A DNA stretch of 64,000 nucleotides from Anaerolineaceae bacterium (GTDB lineage: Bacteria > Chloroflexota > Anaerolineae > Aggregatilineales > Phototrophicaceae): positions 62,001 through 126,000 of the forward strand of contig JAPPOB010000002.1 in NCBI GenBank assembly GCA_028818375.1, read 5' to 3'. Positions 60,475 through 64,000 of the stretch are shown in pieces; positions within the stretch are counted from its first letter, which is position 1, and every line of letters starts with the position of its first letter. A model generated the notes under the pieces. It was not told the DNA's origin. It saw nothing but the letters and a program-made list of their open reading frames with translations, and did no database searches. A program made the translations under genes and the position numbers.

Positions 60475-60842
60475 TCCAGACTGAATCGCGGCTCAAGGTC
60501 GCGGACAACAGCGGCGCGCGCGAACTGTTGGTGATTCGGGTGCTGGGGGGTTCGCGCAAGCGCTACGGTCGCGTTGGCGACGTGGTAGTGGCCACGGTAA
60601 AGGCGGCCACCAGCGATGGCAGCGTGAAGAAGAGCGAGGTCGTGCGTGCGGTCATTGTGCGCACAGCGAAGGAATTCGGTCGCCGTGACGGCTCCACCAT
60701 TCGCTTTGACGAAAATGCGGCGGTGGTGCTGGCGGAAGACATGACCAACCCGCGTGGCACGCGCGTATTTGGGCCGGTAGCCAGAGAGTTGCGGGACAGG
60801 GGCTATATGAAAATCGTGTCCCTGGCCCCGGAAACGCTCTGA
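60471..60842 (+). CDS. rplN: 50S ribosomal protein L14
   Basis: The 123-residue protein starts [19 protein letters not shown] and ends with [22 protein letters not shown], both near-invariant. It contacts h14 of the 30S subunit. The ATG overlaps the rpsQ stop (ATGA). Confidence 0.95.
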   Translation: MIQTESRLKVADNSGARELLVIRVLGGSRKRYGRVGDVVVATVKAATSDGSVKKSEVVRAVIVRTAKEFGRRDGSTIRFDENAAVVLAEDMTNPRGTRVFGPVARELRDRGYMKIVSLAPETL

Positions 60843-60865
60843 CGCGGCCGGATGGAGAGGCGGAG

Positions 60866-61192
60866 ATGCAGCGAATCAGAAGAGGCGACCAGGTTGAGGT
60901 AATTGCTGGCAGGGACCTGGGGGAACGCGGCAGCGTGATCTCGGTCTACCGCAAGCAGAAGCGCGTGGTGGTCGAGGGCGTCAACATCCTCAAGAAACAC
61001 CAGAAGGCGCAGCAGGCCGGGCGGCAGCAGGTGCAGGCCCAGATCCTCGAATTTGAGGGGCCGATCCACGTCTCGAACGTGATGCTGGTTTGCCAGGAGT
61101 GCAACGAGCGCACGCGTGTCGGCCGTCGCATCCGTGAGAGTGACGGCTTCAGGACGCGTTACTGCAAGAAGTGCAACGCCGATTTCGATTGA
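60866..61192 (+). CDS. rplX: 50S ribosomal protein L24 with Cys-rich tail
   Basis: The 108-residue assembly initiator has a KOW motif ([19 protein letters not shown]) and [13 protein letters not shown]. The C-terminus carries CQEC and CKKC (C-x2-C twice), a zinc-ribbon-like end that many L24 proteins have lost. Confidence 0.93.
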   Translation: MQRIRRGDQVEVIAGRDLGERGSVISVYRKQKRVVVEGVNILKKHQKAQQAGRQQVQAQILEFEGPIHVSNVMLVCQECNERTRVGRRIRESDGFRTRYCKKCNADFD

Positions 61193-61206
61193 CCGGAGCG
61201 CAAACG

Positions 61207-61767
61207 ATGAGCGTTACGCCAGTGATGAAACAACGTTATCGGGAGGAAGCCGTTCCGCAACTGGTCGAGGCATTTCGCTACGGCAATCTGATGCAGGTGC
61301 CCGTGATCCAGAAAGTCGTGGTCAACGTCGGTGTGGGCGAGGCGCTGGATAACCCCAGGGCGCTTGAGGGCGCGATCGAGGACGTGCGCACGATCACCGG
61401 GCAGCAGCCAGTGGTCACCCGTGCGCGCAAGAGCATCGCCAACTTCAAGTTGCGTGAAGGACGCTCGATTGGCGTCAAGGTAACGCTGCGCGGCGAGCGG
61501 ATGTGGGCCTTTCTGGACCGGTTCATCAACGTCGCGCTGCCGCGCGTGCGGGATTTCCGCGGTGTGTCGCCGGACAGCTTTGACGGCCGTGGCAACTACA
61601 CCATCGGCCTGCGCGAGCAATTGATCTTTCCGGAAATCCACTACGATCGTATTGACAAGGTGCGCGGGATGGAGATCACTATTGTGACCACCGCCCACAC
61701 CGACGAGGAGGGCCGGCGCCTGCTGCGTTTGCTGGGCATGCCCTTCCAGGAATACCAGGGAGTCTGA
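61207..61767 (+). CDS. rplE: 50S ribosomal protein L5
   Basis: The 186-residue 5S rRNA-binding protein has [33 protein letters not shown] and [24 protein letters not shown]. The ATG at 61207 follows GGAGCGC. Two bp separate it from rpsN. Confidence 0.95.
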   Translation: MSVTPVMKQRYREEAVPQLVEAFRYGNLMQVPVIQKVVVNVGVGEALDNPRALEGAIEDVRTITGQQPVVTRARKSIANFKLREGRSIGVKVTLRGERMWAFLDRFINVALPRVRDFRGVSPDSFDGRGNYTIGLREQLIFPEIHYDRIDKVRGMEITIVTTAHTDEEGRRLLRLLGMPFQEYQGV

Positions 61768-61769
61768 CG

Positions 61770-61976
61770 ATGGCCAGGAAATCATTGACAGCCAGGGAAA
61801 AGCGGCGGAAGTACGCGGTGCGCGTGCGCAACCGCTGCCAGTTCGTGGATCCCAATTCGGGCAAGATTTGCGGACGGCCGCGCGGCTACATTCGCCGCTA
61901 CGGGCTGTGCCGCATTCACTTTCGCGAACTCGCGCTGCAGGGGCAAATCCCTGGCGTCGTGAAATCGAGCTGGTAG
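61770..61976 (+). CDS. rpsN: 30S ribosomal protein S14, zinc type with altered knuckle
   Basis: The 68-residue protein belongs to the short, zinc-binding S14 group. The usual pattern is C-x2-C-x12-C-x2-C; here it is C23-x10-C34-x12-C47-x2-H50. The first knuckle has an 8-residue insertion (FVDPNSGKI), and the last Cys is His. The [21 protein letters not shown] core is otherwise standard. Zinc binding by CCCH is plausible. Confidence 0.9.
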   Translation: MARKSLTAREKRRKYAVRVRNRCQFVDPNSGKICGRPRGYIRRYGLCRIHFRELALQGQIPGVVKSSW

Positions 61977-61987
61977 GAGGCGCTGCC

Positions 61988-62392
61988 ATGATGACAGACC
62001 CCGTTGCGGACATGCTTACGCGCATGCGCAATGCCCTGATGGTGGGCAAGCCGGAGGTTCGCATTCCCTCCTCAAAGCTCAAGGTGGAGATCGCGCGCAT
62101 TCTGAAGTCCGAAGGCTACATCGACGACTTCAACGTCAGCGATGAGAAACCGGCGAAGATGATCACCATCCAGTTGAAATATTTCGGCTCCCGGCGCGAT
62201 CGTCGGCCGGTCATTTCCAAATTGCAACGCGTCAGCAAGCCCGGACGGCGCGTCTATCGCGGCACGCGGGACATGCCGCGCGTGATGAGCGGCATCGGCA
62301 TCGCCATTGTGACGACGCCCCGGGGCGTCATGACGGATCAGCAGGCGCGGCGCCAGCGAGTGGGCGGCGAAGTGCTCTGCTACGTCTGGTAA
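61988..62392 (+). CDS. rpsH: 30S ribosomal protein S8
   Basis: The 134-residue protein starts [16 protein letters not shown] and ends with [31 protein letters not shown]. The first of two ATG codons (61988) has AGGAGG 7 bp upstream. S8 is a translational repressor of the neighbouring operon in other bacteria. Confidence 0.95.
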   Translation: MMTDPVADMLTRMRNALMVGKPEVRIPSSKLKVEIARILKSEGYIDDFNVSDEKPAKMITIQLKYFGSRRDRRPVISKLQRVSKPGRRVYRGTRDMPRVMSGIGIAIVTTPRGVMTDQQARRQRVGGEVLCYVW

Positions 62393-62404
62393 GGGAGGAT
62401 CAGG

Positions 62405-62956
62405 ATGTCACGCATCGGCAATCTGCCCGTTCCCTTGCCTGAGAAGGTCAGGGCGACCATTGAAGGGCAACGCGTCACGGTCAACGGGCCGAAGGGCGAA
62501 CTGGCGCATGAGGTGCACCCGGCCATAAGCGTGGAGCAGGGTGATGGCGTGTTGCGGGTGACGCGTCCCAGCGATCACCGCCAGCATCGCTCGTTGCATG
62601 GTCTGACGCGGGCGCTGGTCGCCAACATGGTGACGGGCGTCGACCAGGGCTTTCGCAAGTCGCTGGAGACCCGGGGCGTGGGATACAGCGCGGAAGTGCG
62701 CGGCGATACGCTGGTCATGCGCCTTGGATTCTCGCATGACGTAGAGATGGAAGCGCCGTGTGGCATCCGCTTTACTGCGGAACGCGCCCCCGACAACCGT
62801 TATCTGATTCACGTCGATGGCATTGACAAGCAGCTGGTGGGGCAGGTGGCGGCCGATGTGCGCGGCAAGCGCCCGCCGGAACCCTACAAGGGCAAGGGTG
62901 TGCGTTACCTTGGCGAATACGTCCGCCAAAAGGCGGGCAAGGCCGGCAAGGTCTAG
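62405..62956 (+). CDS. rplF: 50S ribosomal protein L6
   Basis: The 183-residue protein has MSRIGNLPVPLPEKV, LRVTRPSDHRQHRSLHGLTR and the C-terminal KRPPEPYKGKGVRY signature. It lies near the GTPase centre. Confidence 0.95.
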   Translation: MSRIGNLPVPLPEKVRATIEGQRVTVNGPKGELAHEVHPAISVEQGDGVLRVTRPSDHRQHRSLHGLTRALVANMVTGVDQGFRKSLETRGVGYSAEVRGDTLVMRLGFSHDVEMEAPCGIRFTAERAPDNRYLIHVDGIDKQLVGQVAADVRGKRPPEPYKGKGVRYLGEYVRQKAGKAGKV

Positions 62957-63006
62957 AGGAAGCGACGGGAACCTGACACAGGGCCGCTGCGGTCCGGGAT
63001 GGAACT

Positions 63007-63375
63007 ATGGACGCCAGCAAAAGGAAACACAAGGCACGTGAGCGACGGCATCGTCGCCTGCGCGCGCGCGTGCAGGGCAGCAGCGAACAGCCGCGTCTTT
63101 GCGTCTATCGCAGTCTGACCAACATCTACGCCCAGCTGATCGACGACGGCCAGGGCCATACCCTGGTCGCCGCCTCCACGATCGACCGGGACCTGCGGGC
63201 GCAGGTCGCGGACAAGAGCCCGATCGAGGCCGCGCGCATGGTGGGCCAGCTGGTCGGCGAGCGCGCCCGGCAGGCCGGTGTCAAGCGGGTGGTCTTTGAT
63301 CGCGGCGGCTATCGCTATCACGGGCGCGTGGCCGCCCTGGCGGAAGGCGCGCGGGCGGCCGGGCTGGACTTTTAA
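63007..63375 (+). CDS. rplR: 50S ribosomal protein L18
   Basis: The 122-residue 5S rRNA-binding protein has [26 protein letters not shown] and the closing [22 protein letters not shown]. The ATG is at 63007, 50 bp after rplF. Confidence 0.94.
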   Translation: MDASKRKHKARERRHRRLRARVQGSSEQPRLCVYRSLTNIYAQLIDDGQGHTLVAASTIDRDLRAQVADKSPIEAARMVGQLVGERARQAGVKRVVFDRGGYRYHGRVAALAEGARAAGLDF

Positions 63376-63399
63376 CCTTCCGGGGTTTGGGAGCGAAAC

Positions 63400-63960
63400 A
63401 TGGCAGACAGAAGACGGGAACGGCGCGGTTCACGCCGGGATGACGACCGCGAGGAACTTGACGAGCGCGTCGTGGATATCAAGCGTGTGGCCAAGGTGAT
63501 CAGTGGCGGCCGGCGCTTCGCCTTTCGGACCGTGGTGATCGTCGGTGACAATCGCGGCCGCGTGGGCGTCGGCGTCGGCAAGGCGCGGGGCGTGCCGGAC
63601 AGCATTCGCAAGGGTTCCGAGCGGGCGCGACGCAACATGGAACGCGTGTCCCTGGCCGGGGCGACCATTCCGCACCAGATCGTCGGACGGCACGGCGGCG
63701 CGAGGGTGCTGCTCAAGCCGGCCACGCCCGGCACCGGCGTCATTGCCGGGGGCGGCGTGCGGGCCGTGCTGGAAGCCGCCGGCGTGCGCGACATCCTGAC
63801 CAAGAGCCAGGGCAGCGCCAACCTGCTGAACGTGACCATGGCGACCCTGCAGGCGCTTCAATCGCTGCGCAGCCCGCATCAGGTGGCGGCCATGCGTGGC
63901 GTGCCGGCAGCCAGGTTGATGCCCTTTGGCCAGGGTGAAGATGCCGGAGACGGGCGTTGA
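63400..63960 (+). CDS. rpsE: 30S ribosomal protein S5
   Basis: The 186-residue protein has [39 protein letters not shown] and the second-domain [21 protein letters not shown]. It shapes the mRNA entry site and decoding accuracy. The stop overlaps the rpmD start (TGATG). Confidence 0.95.
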   Translation: MADRRRERRGSRRDDDREELDERVVDIKRVAKVISGGRRFAFRTVVIVGDNRGRVGVGVGKARGVPDSIRKGSERARRNMERVSLAGATIPHQIVGRHGGARVLLKPATPGTGVIAGGGVRAVLEAAGVRDILTKSQGSANLLNVTMATLQALQSLRSPHQVAAMRGVPAARLMPFGQGEDAGDGR

Positions 63961-64000
63961 TGGCTGGCAAACTCAAGGTCACCCTGGAACGCAGCGCCAC
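63960..64000 (+). CDS. rpmD: 50S ribosomal protein L30, 5' end only
   Basis: The ATG at 63960 overlaps the rpsE stop. The 13 readable codons ([13 protein letters not shown]) match the L30 start, and the gene order rpsE-rpmD supports it. The window ends inside the gene. Confidence 0.75.
   Translation, partial: MAGKLKVTLERSA

Overview
The window is high-G+C DNA that reads as a Chloroflexota chromosome (Anaerolineae-like). That placement is an inference from gene content: a DUF3105 protein, a 6-phospho-3-hexuloisomerase pair, a zinc-type S14, and the order rpsL-rpsG-fusA-tuf-rpsJ joined directly to the S10 operon. I found no rRNA, tRNA or CRISPR array.

Positions 483-8200 hold a membrane Fe-S protein with a lipoprotein partner, holA, a small membrane protein, a putative ATPase/TOPRIM-like defence pair and lutBC. 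Positions 8211-18154 hold an HAD phosphatase, a two-domain thioredoxin, a DUF262/HEPN pair with a damaged second gene, a very large YfhO-flippase fusion, a sulfatase remnant and an orphan DndB-like gene behind a palindrome-rich promoter. Positions 18272-22470 carry asnS, a GNAT, a formamidase-like gene and amt.

The most unusual stretch is 22589-29513. It holds a single-chain restriction-modification gene of type ISP kind that is interrupted by two nine-base homopolymers (C9 and G9). It also carries a tandem 57-residue duplication, probably the scar of a specificity-domain exchange. Next come a wHTH/HEPN pair with a likely frameshift, and a zone of gene fragments, short duplications and a copy of the enzyme's own 3' end.

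Positions 29536-40527 return to housekeeping: a penicillin-binding protein, two paralogous membrane proteins, serS, greA, nth, a secreted propeller-like protein, a Trm112-like protein and three tandem M42 peptidases. A second restriction island (41061-43473) has a LexA-type palindrome between its -35 and -10. After it come a toroid protein coupled to a radical SAM-HhH protein, a MITE-like palindromic element, gap, hxlA-hxlB and a SpoU methylase.

From 50807 to the end runs one long forward operon for translation: a strong promoter, a leader with an attenuator-like hairpin, then rpsL, rpsG, fusA, tuf, rpsJ, rplC, rplD, rplW, rplB, rpsS, rplV, rpsC, rplP, rpmC, rpsQ, rplN, rplX, rplE, rpsN, rpsH, rplF, rplR, rpsE and the start of rpmD. 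Many neighbouring genes in the window share ATGA, TGATG or TAATG stop-start overlaps. The low-G+C defence modules are inserted singly between well-kept housekeeping genes rather than gathered in one island.
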